Positions 42,051 to 54,237 of a stretch of 64,000 nucleotides of DNA are shown here, in pieces. The translations under genes were made by a program, and so were the position numbers. Source of the DNA: Rebecca billardiae RCC1528 (lineage: Eukaryota; Haptophyta); contig OZ251241.1 of assembly GCA_965240325.2 (NCBI GenBank), positions 558,001 to 622,000 of the forward strand, read 5' to 3'. The notes under the pieces are model-generated. The model ran no database searches. It was given only the letters and a program-made list of their open reading frames with translations, and was not told where the DNA came from. Each line of letters starts with the position of its first letter. Within the stretch, counting starts at the first letter, position 1.

Positions 42051-42778
42051 CTGGCCAAGGGCCGTAAGGGCACCCAACTCCCAGTGCGGCCAGCTCGGAG
42101 GTTGAGGTGCCTCTGTCTGTCTCGTGGCCTCGCGACTCGCGTCCGGCCGGCGTGCTTCAAACGCTGCGCGAGGGCGCGACGTCGAGCGCTCTGCCTGGAT
42201 GACTGGCGGCGATGCCGAACCCGGACGGCTCGCCGCTGAGCGGCGCGGGTCAAGGCTCTCCTGACACGCGCGTGAGTCCGCCAGGCTCGCCTCTTTCGCC
42301 TCTCGGCCCGTGCAATCGGCAGTTGCCAACGCGGCGCGCGAGCTCACTCGTGCCGTGCGCGCCAGCAGCAAACGGAGCGCTCGGGCTGCTTGCACCGGGC
42401 ACGCAGGGGCAAGCGTGGGCGCCCGCCCGCACTTTGGCTTGTAGGCCCCTACGGGCAGCCTCCATGTCCGCCTGACTCACTTCCGTTCCCGGCGGTCGGC
42501 TGCTCGACTCGTCGCGCGTCCGGTGGCCTCAGCCGAGCTGCGCTCGGCTCGCCCCCACCTCCGCCTCCACCTCCGCCTCGCCATCAGCACTGTCCGCCTC
42601 GCCCGCCGCGCGCCGCCCGCCGCGCGCCGCCCGCCGCGGCGCCCCGTCATGCCCGCACCCTCGCCTCCCGCGTCTTCGGCGACGGGCCACTCACCGCGGG
42701 CACTCACGGAGGCGAGCACAACAGAGGCGCCCCAACCTCCGCACTGGGAGTTGGGTGCCCTTACGGCCCTTGGGCTGG
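42051..42778. repeat. Inverted-repeat pair, ~60-bp arms, ~600-bp spacer
   Basis: AAGGGCCGTAAGGGCACCCA continuing ACTCCCAGTGCGG then GAGGTTGAGGTGCCTCTGT (42051-42117) is complementary to 42721-42778. The left arm has a 6-base insertion (CCAGCT). On their respective strands both arms read H-W-E-L-G-A-L-T-A-L-G. This may be a relic element or two inverted copies of a coding fragment. Confidence 0.75.
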
Positions 42779-43071
42779 CGATGGTCGCAACTCAAGTGGG
42801 ATTGGGGATTGGAAGATGGGCTGAAAGACCAGGCATCGTATTCAACTCCAGCCGACCAACACTGCAGCTCTGTGATGCGGGCCCGGCCACTGTACTGTAC
42901 ACGGCAGGCCCGCCGGGCTTGCGTCGCGCCGCAGGTTGGGGTCGCCGGCCTTCCTATAGGCGCTCACCACGGCTCTTGCGACGGTGACGGTGACATGGAT
43001 GAAGACGATGGCGACGCCTTTCACGACGCTGCCTCTGCGTGGCCAGACTCGCTGCGCAGTCGATCGGCCGG

Positions 43072-43269
43072 ATGCACATCAAAAGGGTGGTGGCGGGCCG
43101 GTCCGCGGCGGGCAAGCTCATCATGTCGTTCGGGCCTGGCGTCCGCGGCATGTGCCGTTTTCACCTCCCGCAGGTCGCATTTGAGCTGATGGAGTTATGC
43201 GGCGACGTCCTCAAGACCGGGCCAGAGGATCACAGCGTGGAGTGCAACGCTTGTTTTGCCGGGCGGTGA
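43072..43269 (+). CDS. Small ORF or exon remnant, unknown
   Basis: 65 codons from ATG 43072: M-H-I-K-R-V-V-A-G-R-S-A-A-G-K-L-I, then M-C-R-F-H-L-P-Q-V-A-F-E-L-M-E-L-C-G-D-V. It ends with V-E-C-N-A-C-F-A-G-R. It looks more protein-like than nearby frames. An acidic frame just upstream (D-M-D-E-D-D-G-D-A-F-H-D) is out of register. It may be the last exon of an unrecognised gene or a fragment. Confidence 0.25.
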   Translation: MHIKRVVAGRSAAGKLIMSFGPGVRGMCRFHLPQVAFELMELCGDVLKTGPEDHSVECNACFAGR

Positions 43270-46200
43270 GCCGCGCGTGTTGATTCGCCGCGAATGATCG
43301 CTCGGCGACGACGACTACCGGTCGTCGACTATACGGCTGCGTACGTACTGCTATAATAACGGCGGTATAACTATCGGACCGTGTAGTAGTACCGGCGGGC
43401 CGTGGCGCGCCGCCGAGTCGTGCCGATTCCAGGACGTTATTCCGCCTATTCGTTCCGACGACTCATCCGACGTCGGGCCCGCGCGCGCACTTGTTAGCCC
43501 GTTATTATTTAGGTGGGCCCACAGCCATTTAAAAATGAAAACAAAATCTCTCTAGCTTTTTCGGGCCGCTGCCGTGCTCTTTTTCTCGCGCTGAAGTCCC
43601 CTTTTCCAGGCCGCCAAACTCCCGGTCCGGGAAGCCGGTCGATCGCGAAAACGATGACCGGGATCGACCTGCGCGCGTCGTCAGCGCTTTGTCCGCCGCG
43701 CTTGCCCGCCTGCCATGCGAGGCACGCTGCGCCGCACGCCCGTGGCGTGCTGCGTAGCCCTCTGGAACGAGCCATGCGAACGGTTCATCCCTGGGCCATC
43801 TTCCCGGTTGGCCATCTCTCGTCGACAGTCGCGCGTTCAAACACGGGAACAGCTTTGAGGATTGTAATGCGAGCACAACGCGAGCTTGGGACACCCTTGA
43901 ACGAACTGGTACACTCCGGAGCGTTACTGGTACAGCATCTACATGGTATCCTGGCAAGGCCCAGCTACTTCTGCGGCCCTGCAGAGACCCGCCTCGTCGG
44001 TCAGGTCCCCGGAAGTCTGTGCGGTGTGACCGAACGCTATGGCTGTTCACATGATCGTGGGCGTCTTGGGGAAGGATCTGATGGTCAAACAGCGGTCAAA
44101 GTGGATGCGTGTGCCGTCTGTTACCTCCCCGGCCTCGACTCAACTCTCAGTGCCGACGCACCTCAGGTGTTTGGAAGCTACGAGCCCCTTGGAGGGCCTC
44201 GAGCCACACGATTGCACGAGGTCGGGCTGCGCGTCAAGCCGGGTAGATCGCAGCTGATGCGCTTGTTGAGCCCTGTCGTGGCTCTACGCGTACCTCAAGA
44301 GCCCAGCTACTCCCCCGCGCGGCCGCACAGCAGTCGCCCCGCCTCTGCTTGGTCATCCGCTGTGCGCCGTGCTCGCTGCGGACAGTACAGTTGATCCGTT
44401 CACCAGTGATTTGAACCCTTCGTGAGCCTGCCCGAGCACGTTGGTGGCGCCGCCGACGCCGGTGCACGGTCAGCAGGCGTACCAGCTTGCCTGCGAGCCA
44501 TGTCTCGCCCTGCTGCCACGCAGGAAGCGGTGATGAGTGCACATCGCTACGCGCGCGCGTGCACCACGGCGAGCCAGCTCGGCGCTGCGACGAAGCGGCC
44601 GTTGCGCACAGTTAGGCAGAGGACGGTCCAGCTGAGGACAGCTCGGACACAGCTTGGTCGCAGTGTAGAGCAACGGTTAGGTCGGGGCACGAGAAAAGGC
44701 GTTCGATGCATAGCAGTGCCTGCCTTGAGCGCCACAGATGAGCTCTCGACGAACCTTGTCCGCCGTGTTTACGCTGCGGGCTGCTGGATGGGCCCGGCGC
44801 CGCGTGCACCACTCCTGCTTGCCTTGACCACGGCGGGCGGGCTGGCGCCGCGACTCGGTGCGGCTCAATCTTTGCCCACGGCTCCTTAAGACTCATCCTT
44901 CGAGGGTAGAAGGGTTGGAAAAATTCTTAGGTGTCACATGCACGCCGTACGGCTGCTACGAGAGCAGTCTGAAACAGTCTGAAATACTATGGCAGCCATG
45001 CTGATCAGCACGGCGGTGTATATGTAACGCACGGGTGTAACGGCCGTTATCCCGTATTCTCACAGTGCCCGTATACGCCGTATATGTGACAATGGGTGTG
45101 CATGCTGCTGAAGACCTATGATCAGCTCATCAAAGTGCTATATCAAAGTGACGTCTGTTGACCCTATATATATCACGTTTAAGACGCCCGTTAGATGGCC
45201 GTTACATTGGTCACAGGCCATTTCCAATAAGTAAATAGGACCACCGTTACTCCCTATATTTACAGCATGTACCACTGGTTTTTTAACCAGGCAGGCCAGG
45301 GGCCATCTCCTGGGGCTGGAATCCAGCTCGAGACGAAAGTAAACATCCGACATCGCGCTATGAGCTCGCGCTCTGCGTCACTATAATCACACAGTGGCCA
45401 GTGGGCCCACCTATATTATTACTCGTCGTTGTTCACCTACTTCCTGAATTCCTCATCCCGATCCGAGTCCGACTCAGAAGTCAGTGTCAGATCCGGGCGC
45501 TGCGCCATCAGTGCGGGCGGCGTCACCACTTCTGTCGCCGCCGGCGGAACGTCTCCGCCGCCGGTCGGACCGGCGCTAGAAGTCGTAGATGAATTGCTGG
45601 CGCTATTGCTACTGCTAGATCCGAGTATCCGTCCGAGACGTGATGCGGCACCGTAATCCCGTGATGGGACATGAGTCTGGTCCGGCGGCGGCACTCGCCA
45701 ATCGCGATAGTTCGACACGCGGTGACTGCATGCTCTGATGATGATCGTCATCTGTATATTGAGTGACTGGCGGGCAGCAGAGTGACGACGACGCCCACCG
45801 CGCTGTCGTCCGTCTAGTGCCAAGCTCCCAAGAGTCGTCGGGCCTTTGACTCAATTCCCTTTGACGCGGGGCGCCGTGCGCACCGGCGCTGCAATAACTC
45901 GCCAACTCGGCATCGTCACGAGTCTGCACGGGCCTCGGCCGATTTGGTGAACCCAGCGGCGTGCACTGCCGCGAGCGTGCTGCCCGGGCTGACCTTGGAT
46001 TCGATGCCAGAGTGATAAGACATGACAATTCCATAGTCTGTGCTTGCCCTCCCCACCGTACCCGCGTACGCCGCGAGTGCCTCCGTACGAGTTCATGGCC
46101 GCGTAGAACGGCGCACCGTGCGGCGGGCGACGAGGCCGCACTCGTGAGCTGCATGCTGCATCCAGGCAACGCCTTGGACGCGTACCTGTGCTTCCTGAGA

Positions 46201-46289
46201 AGGCGGGCCTCACGCCTGGCTGCGCTGGTGTCGGTGGACGCCCTGAGCTTCACCGCAGCCAGCCCACCCTGGGCGTCGACAACCTTGTT

Positions 46290-46660
46290 TACAAACCGTG
46301 CCGTGCAGGAGCCCGCTCCCACAAGCTGCTCTCACAGTGAGCCGCAGCTGGGACATCCATCTGTTCGGCCTCCTCGCTGGGGAGCGTCAGGTCGAGCGCC
46401 GGAACTTCCGACTTGCGCGAGCCCAGCAGCCGGCCGAGCGGGCGCCCAGCCGCGCGCGCTCTCCCCCTCCGCGCGGCGCAGCGTGAATGAAGGCGGGCGC
46501 GCACGACGTTGATTGAGAAAGAGCTCCTCCTCCTGCACGCGCAGGCTCCACAGCACGAGCGCGCCCGATGCGAAGAGGAAAGCATCGAAGGGTGCGGGCA
46601 GCGGCGTGCTCGTCGCGCTCCCACTGAGAGCGCGACGTGGGCAACGTGAACGTCACGTGC
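46290..46660 (-). pseudogene. Possible gene remnant with an intron-like break
   Basis: On the minus strand, A-F-L-F-A-S-G-A-L-V-L-W-S-L-R-V-Q-E-E-E (about 46590-46500) reads like a membrane segment plus coil. It runs into GTGCGCGCCCGCC, the donor type used by the real introns here. A different frame downstream gives S-E-V-P-A-L-D-L-T-L-P-S-E-E-A-E-Q-M-D-V (about 46420-46340). No family is recognised and no start is clear. Confidence 0.22.
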
Positions 46661-47151
46661 CGACGGGCGTCGGTCAGACGACGTGGACGGGAGGCGAGCA
46701 GCGCGGCGGAGGAGACGTGGGTGCCAGTGAGCGTGCACGGCGCGGACGGCTCCCCGCCGCAGGGCGGCGTCGTGTGCTCGCCCGCCGGCCGCCCGTGCTC
46801 TAGGATCCTCAGAATCCTAAGAAGTCCGCCTCGCCGGGCCGCGTTGAGAGCCCCAACTGAAAACTCCCAAGGGGGGCTTCCAGGTCTTGCATCTGAAGAC
46901 CACGATCTCCGTCCGATCTTCGTTTAGTCTATTGGTGCGACGAAGCAGGAATATGATTTTCTTTTGTCCTCCGCGTGTCGATCTCGCCGGCTCGCAAGCC
47001 AAGCCTTTCAGAAACGCGGCGTGGTGAACGCGGTGCAAGTGCCGCGCCCAGTACTGGCTACTCGCCGCGGCCGGACTCTGACTCTCGCCCTCGGCGGAGT
47101 TCGGTTGTGCACCACTTGAACACTTCGGAGTGCGCGCCGAAGCCGCCAGTA

Positions 47152-47285
<134 letters not shown>

Positions 47286-47581
47286 GGACGATGAAACTGC
47301 TGTTACACTACTGGCTGTAGTACTCACTGCCAGACCGTGACTGAGTGTCAGAGTGTGCCACTACGCGACATAAATGACCGCGTTCCGCGGTCCTTTTCCG
47401 TAGAACGAACGCAGAATTCAGGGCCCGCGGTGGCGGTGCACCCTCCGTCGCAGTCGTCCATTGACAGACCCGGAGTTGCATGCCCGTACAACTAGACTCT
47501 CCACCAGCGGCGCGCCGCCGCCCGCCGCGCCGCGGGCGGGCCCATCGCACTTCGCAGCCGCCGGCGCGGCGCCGATTGTGT

Positions 47582-47903
47582 ACAGGCGGATGCGACGAGG
47601 CGTGATCGACGCATGCGCGCGACTCCACGTGCACGCCAGGCCACGCGAAGCTGACAGCCAGGGAGCACGGTGCGGACTGCGGGGCCGCGGATTCGTTCGG
47701 GCCGCCGTGCTGCTGACTGTGACCGCTGTCCCGGGTCACCGCGCACCGGCAGCGCCAGGATAGTTAGATGATTTGCACTGGTCCGAGTAGGGTTCGACCA
47801 GCGCCTGCGCGACGGCCGACAGGCGGGCGCGAGGCGTGATCGACGCATGAGCGCAACTCTACGTGCACGCCAGGCCACGCGGAGCTGACAGCCCGAGGGA
47901 CGG
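47582..47903 (+). repeat. Two direct repeats, ~85 bp each, 234-237 bp apart
   Basis: GAGGCGTGATCGACGCATG then CACGTGCACGCCAGGCCACG and AGCTGACAGCC at 47582-47668 recur with about ten mismatches at 47819-47903. Probably an old tandem duplication of a ~235-bp unit. Confidence 0.75.
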
Positions 47904-48738
47904 CACGCAGTGCCCGGAGGTTCGAGGGCACCGCAGTCACAGATCGTTCGCGCACGCCGCGCGTGCACGGGCGGACACACCTCGATCAGGCTCGGCACGC
48001 GTTGCAGAGGCACAGCCAGCTCTGGGGACGGCACGCACCACCGTCGCCCGCGCAGTTCGTCCTCCTCGTAGAGTACCGTTCAGTTCCGAGGCGTAGCCCT
48101 CGCTCAGAGTCGACCGTCGACGATGGACTCGGATCGTCGGCGCTCCCCGGAAAGGCATGGCAAGGGCGGCGCGTGGTGAAGTCGAAGACTCAGAGATCGA
48201 TCAGTCCGGCATCAGGCGCCGCTGCCCCCGAGCTTGCGAGAGCCCGAATACAGGGCGGCTGCCGCGGCGCGGCCGGGGCGCCCCGGGCGACGCGCGCGGC
48301 CGCGCGCAGGCCGCGCGCAGGCATCGACACGGGGCGGCGGGGGCGCGCGGAGTGAGCGGGGGCACGAACGCGATGTCGACGGCAGTCGGGACCCGCCACA
48401 GCCGCGCGCTCCAGGCGCAACTCGCCGCGCGCACCTGCCCATCGCCGTACTCACCCGTCGGCCCGCTCGTGCGGCTCGCGACCCTCTCGCGGAGAGTGCG
48501 CAGCAACCAAGGTTTGGCTTTGCTGGGCAGCCGTCCGGCTCCAGACTCGTGTCAATTCACTCAATACGCCGAAGTTGGCGCATCGTGATCGGCTACTGAC
48601 CCTTGCCATGTTGGCTCCTGATACAGACACGGCGCGGTTGAATACAGAATAGTTGATTCAACTGATTCAAGGGACGTACATGGCCACATCGGTTCGCGGC
48701 AATCTCTATCTAGATACGTCATCGCTCCTCAGTGGACC

Positions 48739-49058
48739 TTGCTGCAATCTCATTGGCCGGAAAAATCGCTTGTAACGGTTCGTTACGTTAGGGATCCTAA
48801 AGGGCGTGAAGTTTTTTGGACGGGCGTCACTCCACGCTTTACTATGAACTTGTTGTGGGCGCGACCTTTTTCGGCCGTGATGCGTGTTAGAGAGGGTCTC
48901 AAAATTCGAAACTCGGTCTCCTCCAGCCATGAAAATCGTCCCCCGTCCCTTTTTTCTTGATCAAAGATCTTTTTGAAACGTTGTTCGGGCCCGCTGGTGC
49001 GGGCTCCACGCTGCGCGCTCCGCCCTGCACCGCGGGCCATAATTCTATGACGACGCAT
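48739..49058. other. Lower-GC island with protein-like frames on both strands
   Basis: Composition drops sharply relative to the flanks. Plus-strand 48739-48960 reads L-V-T-V-R-Y-V-R-D-P-K-G-R-E-V-F-W-T-G-V; the opposite strand also lacks stops. No family recognised. Possibly a fragment of a mobile element. Confidence 0.25.
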
Positions 49059-49060
49059 TG

Positions 49061-49097
49061 TCTATCTATCTATCTATCTATCTATATATATATATAT
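49061..49097. repeat. (TCTA)n-(TA)n compound microsatellite
   Basis: Six TCTA units followed by about seven TA units. Confidence 0.9.
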
Positions 49098-49744
49098 TAT
49101 TCATATACTCTAATCTCTATTGAGTACAGAGACTACAGTAGCTCAGTAGTCGTTGACTATAATCAGCAGAGAATATCTGCTGTTAACAATAATATTAATA
49201 TATGTTTGCTGGCGGTAACCGCATCATGATCAGCAGGCGGTGGCTCTGGCTTCGCCGTTGACCCCTGCCAGAGAGTGAGACGGGCACTGTGAGCTCCTTC
49301 ATGAAGTCACTCGTGAAAACTGCACAGGAGGACCTCAATGGATGCCTAGAATAAGCCTAGATGATGACTTCAGAGCGATATTGGGCCATCAACAAGCACT
49401 TCCTCTATAGTTCAGACTCTGTTTTTACTATGTATCATGTACACATTTCAGACTCTGGCCAGACCACGGTCCGGGAGCGATCCGGATGCATACGTAGCTA
49501 TTGGAAAAACTCTGCCCTGGCGGGCGGGGGGGTCGGCGGGCCGTGCCAGTGCTGTCGCAATATTTCCCCAGCGGGTTCGCGCCAGGTTTTATTTAGCGGT
49601 TTGACGGGCAGGATGACGAATAACAATGCGACACACAGATGATGGTGAGCTACCTGACTCACTGACGAATAATAACGCGACAGATGACTCTGGTGATCTC
49701 ACCGACAGTGTGATTGCGCGTGTTATTCGTGCACCCACTCGGCG

Positions 49745-50360
49745 CTACTCGTCAAGTCCCGGCGGTGCCGAGCCGTCGACTGCGCGCACGCACTGCCAAC
49801 TGATTGGCGTGCGACGGCGGCTTGCTTGTGACGCCTGACGGTGACGGTTCAATGTCCTCGGAGCTAAACAGTGGTGGCGGAGTGTGATGTCATGTTTCAT
49901 TTGTTTAGGTCGTCTGGAAGTGCGGTGCGCGCGCGCGCAGTGCGAGAGCGTGTGCCACTCGCGATCGAGGGTGGGCACGCGCTGCTCGAGCAGGCACAGG
50001 AAGCGCAGCGCATGTGCCACTGGCTTCACGACGTCGGCCTCGTCCCGCAGCGCTCGTGACATGGTGGAGGATGGGGCGACAATGTTGCACGCTCGGCGTT
50101 TCAGCTCGTCGCGGATGCGCCTCTGGGATCGGTCATAGCGCTGTGCGACGAGGGCCGCCGACTCGCCAAGACGCGGTTCCTTCCACGGCTGCAAACCCGG
50201 GAGGTGCGTGCGGTGCGCGTCGTACGCCGCTTTGCGCTGCCCCTCCGTCGCATTGGTCACCGTCGGCGCCATGCAGGCCGGACGTGGGCCCTCGAGCGCC
50301 GAGCGATCTTTGGCCGCGAGCTCGCGAGCGCGAAAGATGATCGCCCGCTCCGGAACACCA
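49745..50360 (-). pseudogene. Decayed ORF, possibly mobile-element derived
   Basis: The minus-strand frame ending at 49745 can be followed back past its ATG (50272) to about 50360 as P-F-A-T-I-G-G-V-P-E-R-A-I-I-F-R-A-R-E-L, then D-A-H-R-T-H-L-P-G-L-Q-P-W-K-E-P-R. It ends with a His/Cys-containing R-E-W-H-T-L-S-H-C-A-R-A-H segment. Adjacent frames upstream continue similar sequence out of register, suggesting frameshifts. No transposase signature can be pointed to. Confidence 0.25.
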
Positions 50361-51747
50361 CCGATCGTAGCAAACGGATTTGCATGCGCCCGACCTTGCC
50401 AAGGACCGGGGCACGCGACAGTCCGGTGTGTGGATTCCGGTTATGGTGTTCAGAAGGCCGCGCCAAATCTTGCGTCGCGTGCGATGGCGCTTCCCGCCCG
50501 CGAGACGCCTCGTGATGAGGGCCGTTCCGCACCGAGCCCGACGCGCGACGGTGAATCGAGCGAGGCGGCCATCGTGCGCAGCGCTTGATGCTATGGCCGG
50601 TGCGAGCGTTCGACGTGCACGTCGGGCGAGGATCGCCCCAGGTCGCACGATCGTGTCGACGCGCCGAGCGTACCGCTCCAAACGCGTCGATTTAGCGCCC
50701 GTTCGACCTGCACGCGAGACGACGAGGGCAGCAATCGCGAATCGGGCGAAAACACCGTTCGGGAATCCCCGCGCGATGTCCGCGCCGGCGTTGGATTTGG
50801 CGCGAGCCGCCCACGCGCTCCGCGCCATGACGCAACTCTTTTTCGGCCGAGCGTCCCCAGTGGGAGCTGCGAGGGCGCCCGGTAGTGAGCGAAGCGTACC
50901 GGCAGTGAGCGAGGCGATTTTCTTTTCTTTGCGAGGCGATTTTCTTTTTTCCTTTTCTTTTTCTTATCTTTTTCCCGGGCACTACAAGGGGCGGACCTAC
51001 GGCCCGCCATATGTCACCGGACTGGGTAAATAGCTATGAAAAATAGAGTCTGAACTAGTCACAAACTGATTTTCACACCGCCTGGCCCTGGGCACTTATT
51101 GGCCATCCATAGCAACCAGTGAACCACCCCACTTGGTCTTGGGGCCCTCATTAGTGGTACACTGTTCGGGCGCTCATTCGGCCGCAGGAATGCGATGATC
51201 ATTTCAGTCGCTTCGCCCGCGGTTTCTATGACCGGACTGGCAGGGGTCAACCGGAGCCAGAGCCCGGCGGTATACTAACAATATATATTTACTGTAGCTA
51301 TGTGATGAGTGTATGTCGCCTGTCGGCGCTCAGTGGCAGCGGCGCGCGCCGACTGTTATACTACCAGTACCTTTTAGTCACTCGATCCGTCCGGTCCGCC
51401 CGGTCTCGGTAGTAGTCGGGCCTCTCGCGGGACCTGCGGGGGCGGCCCCTCCACCGCGCCGCCCTCCGCCGGCGGCCCCTCGGCCTCGGGCCCGGCGGGC
51501 CGCCGGCGCCGGGCTGGGTCAGGCTGGCAGCCGTGAATGGCGTGATGCGGCGCCGCGGCGCGCCGGCATCAGGCCTCCCATGAGGTCCTCAGGACCGTGT
51601 CCGTCACGGCGGAAAGCGTGGCTGCGTGGCGGCCGTGCCCGTGGCGCGACCCTCGGCCTCGCCTCGCGCGATCTGCGATGGCACCGCGTACGCTGGCAGC
51701 GTGAGCGCCACAAGCCTCAGGCAGCGATGCGCGATATCAGCAGCAGA

Positions 51748-53319
51748 TCATACCATCAGACGCCTCCAGCCGGCACGCGACGCCAGCAGCGGGTCGGTCT
51801 CGTCAACTGGTGGCTCCTCGTCCGAGAGCCCACACGTACGCAGAAGACGGCCCGTCGATTGGATCAGGCACATGACAGCCGCGTGCGCGAGCCCACGGAC
51901 GATGTGCACCGCCGCCGCCACCGCGCAGATGGCTGCGAGCAGCTGCGCGCGAGAGAAAGTGACCACCTCGTCGGTGGTGAGCACGTCCGTCGTGGCCCAG
52001 CGCAGCTCCACGTCGACGAGCCCGAGCAGCGCGCCGTCCGGTCGACTGTCGTACGAGAAGGGCGCGATCATCTGCGTGGCCGAAGTCGAGAGGACGAACG
52101 AGTCCACCGCACGTGCCGGGTCGGGCGCGCTCTCGGCGGCGGCCGTCTCAAGGCGACGACTGCGCTCCACGCGGGTGGGCTGCCCTGGGGCCACAGCCGC
52201 GTCTGGCGTGGTGCGCGTGTCGGTGGTGCTCTCTGGGCCGAGCAAGATCTCAAGCGCCGTCCCGAGCTGCGCGCCCAGCTTCGATAGCCGCAGCATGTGC
52301 TCGGGCGGGGCGCGTGACAGCCATCGCTCCTTGTGCAGGCGCACGGCCGTGCTGAACGAGGGCTGCAGCGCGCGCAGGCTGGGCGGCGGCACGGCTTCGC
52401 CACCGCGCCGAAAGGTCGACCACGCGTCGTCAGAGAGCAACCATAGGTCGACGCCCATGCTCGCAGGATCGAGCACGCCGGGATGCTCGCGGCTGGCCGG
52501 GGCGGCCCCAGGCATGCGCGCCTGCCCAGCCGGCACCGCGCCGCCTGTCACTCGCACCGTCAACGTGAGCGCCTCATAGGCCGTCGTGGGCCCGAGGGCC
52601 GACGGGGCACCGAGGCAGCTGAGATTGTGGGCATGGAAGGGCTCCATCAATAGAGCGCCGATCTCCGCGTCGGACGCGCCCTTGCAGCTGCGCTGCGCCC
52701 CGTCAGCGGCGGTGCGCTCGCACCGAACCAGCTCGAGCGCGTCGGCTGGCGCGTGCGGGCTGCAGAGCACCACATTTGGGAAGGCGAGCAATGGCGGGTG
52801 CGTGACGCGCACGTGCGTGGCCGGGTGCACGATCGCAAAGTTGTACGCGTCGATCAGAGACCCGACGAGGACGAGGGTGACGGCGAGCTGGGCGCAGAGC
52901 AGCAGCAGGCCCACCACCAGTGAGGTCAGCGCGCACGCAGGCGATGCCGACGTGCCAGCCGCTCGCGCTCCGCCGCGCGCTGCGGCGGGCACCGGTGGAG
53001 GTGGCGGCTGCACGGGTACGCGTACGGCGATGTCGCGCCGCGTGTCTGGCACGGCAGTCAGGAGCGGCGGAGCTGGTGATGGTCGCGGCCGAGCATCCGC
53101 CCGCGCCTCGCCCGTGCTCCAATGGTGGGCCCAGTCAGCCGAAGGCCAGCTGCTGTTGGAGAGCGTGCCGTCGTAGGTCGGCGAGCATTCGCCGCTGCAG
53201 GCGCCGCAGACTTTGGGGTCGTTTGCGGAAGGCCACTCGCGCGGCAGCGCGCGACGCCTTTGCCCTTTGGGCGTCCGGTCCAGGTCCAAGTAATTCCCGG
53301 CGCTCGCGCCGGACGCCAT
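51748..53319 (-). CDS. Two-TM membrane protein with large ectodomain, weakly ENaC/ASIC-like topology
   Basis: Intronless, 523 residues from ATG 53319. A Pro/Ser-rich cytosolic N-terminus of ~129 residues is followed by TM1 (about 130-157, L-T-S-L-V-V-G-L-L-L-L-C). Some 23 residues later comes L-L-A-F-P-N-V-V-L-C-S-P, reminiscent of the post-TM1 F-P-A-V-T-I-C of DEG/ENaC channels. A ~290-residue loop with a few Cys (R-C-E-R-T-A, N-L-S-C-L-G) leads to TM2 near 460-485 (A-Q-L-L-A-A-I-C-A-V-A-A-A-V). The tail ends E-E-P-P-V-D-E-T-D-P-L-L, an acidic-dileucine-like sorting motif. TM2 lacks the G-x-S filter of true ENaC channels and the ectodomain is Cys-poor, so a channel role is only a hypothesis. 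The copia-free promoter side abuts the TIR element (95 bp away). Confidence 0.6.
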   Translation of the reverse strand: MASGASAGNYLDLDRTPKGQRRRALPREWPSANDPKVCGACSGECSPTYDGTLSNSSWPSADWAHHWSTGEARADARPRPSPAPPLLTAVPDTRRDIAVRVPVQPPPPPVPAAARGGARAAGTSASPACALTSLVVGLLLLCAQLAVTLVLVGSLIDAYNFAIVHPATHVRVTHPPLLAFPNVVLCSPHAPADALELVRCERTAADGAQRSCKGASDAEIGALLMEPFHAHNLSCLGAPSALGPTTAYEALTLTVRVTGGAVPAGQARMPGAAPASREHPGVLDPASMGVDLWLLSDDAWSTFRRGGEAVPPPSLRALQPSFSTAVRLHKERWLSRAPPEHMLRLSKLGAQLGTALEILLGPESTTDTRTTPDAAVAPGQPTRVERSRRLETAAAESAPDPARAVDSFVLSTSATQMIAPFSYDSRPDGALLGLVDVELRWATTDVLTTDEVVTFSRAQLLAAICAVAAAVHIVRGLAHAAVMCLIQSTGRLLRTCGLSDEEPPVDETDPLLASRAGWRRLMV

Positions 53320-53413
53320 TGTGCTGCATTCCCGCTGCCGCCGGCCGCCGCCTCGCCGTTGAATCCGCTTCTTAAAAGAACTCAGCTGGCTTACTTTTAG
53401 TGAGCCACCGGCC

Positions 53414-54237
53414 GAGGCCACTCCACCGAAATCGGCCGCCGTCTGGCATCCCAGGTCGCACTGCGTCTGGGATCTTGATCAGATCGATGCCAGACGGCGT
53501 CTGGGGTCGTCTGGGATCGGTGCGCGCGGCACCGTGAGCGCGTTTCGCGAGCGTCTCTCGTGTCTGCGCGGGTGGCGCGCACTTTCGTCAGGTGCGCCCA
53601 ACCCATTCGACCTCGCGCGCCGCTGGCTTCGCGTCTCTCCGCCGCTCGAACCGCTCGCCATGGGCGCGCGACTGTGCTGTTGGCCTGTTTGCCGCCGAGG
53701 CCAGCTGCGAGCGCGCACTTGCGGGCACAAGCTCGGCTGACGGCGCGTTGCGGGTGCGCTGCGCGCGGATCATGCGCACGTGTTCCGCCTAGCCCCGACC
53801 GTCGGTCGCGCACGCGGAACACGGCCCACTTGAGCGCGCGCTCAAGCTGCCGCGAGTGCCATGCAGAGGCCGTGACGATGCCACCAGCGCGGGCGAGCCC
53901 ACGCGCCGGTAGTGCGCGCGCCGAGCTCGTGCGACGAGCTGTGAGGTCGTGAATGACCGTCCACTCCCGCCATGGACAGTCCGTGGCCTCGCCCGCGCCA
54001 GCAGCTCGAGGCAACGACGCGCCGCGCCGCCGCCACCCTTCCGGGGCGCAAGCTGGGCAGGAGTGCAGCCGTTGCAGCGGGCACGGGACGGCTGCGCGCC
54101 ACTCCGCGAGCACGAGGTCGGCGGCACGGGAGGCGTCGGTGGCGCGGGTCGATTGCGCACCATCGCCCCGGCTTCGGCCATCCTGCTGGCGTCACAGACA
54201 GCACACGAGCGCTGACCGTCGTGACACCGTAGTAGCT
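53414..54237 (+). repeat. Terminal inverted repeat, left arm
   Basis: 824 bases, complementary to 55373-56185. Subterminal zone 53446-53520 carries at least five GTCTGG/CCAGAC units. Confidence 0.92.

Noticed and set aside
43513-44394. 293-codon plus-strand frame
   Set aside because: No hydrophobic core pattern, motif or low-complexity signature typical of real genes here; comparable frames exist on the other strand.
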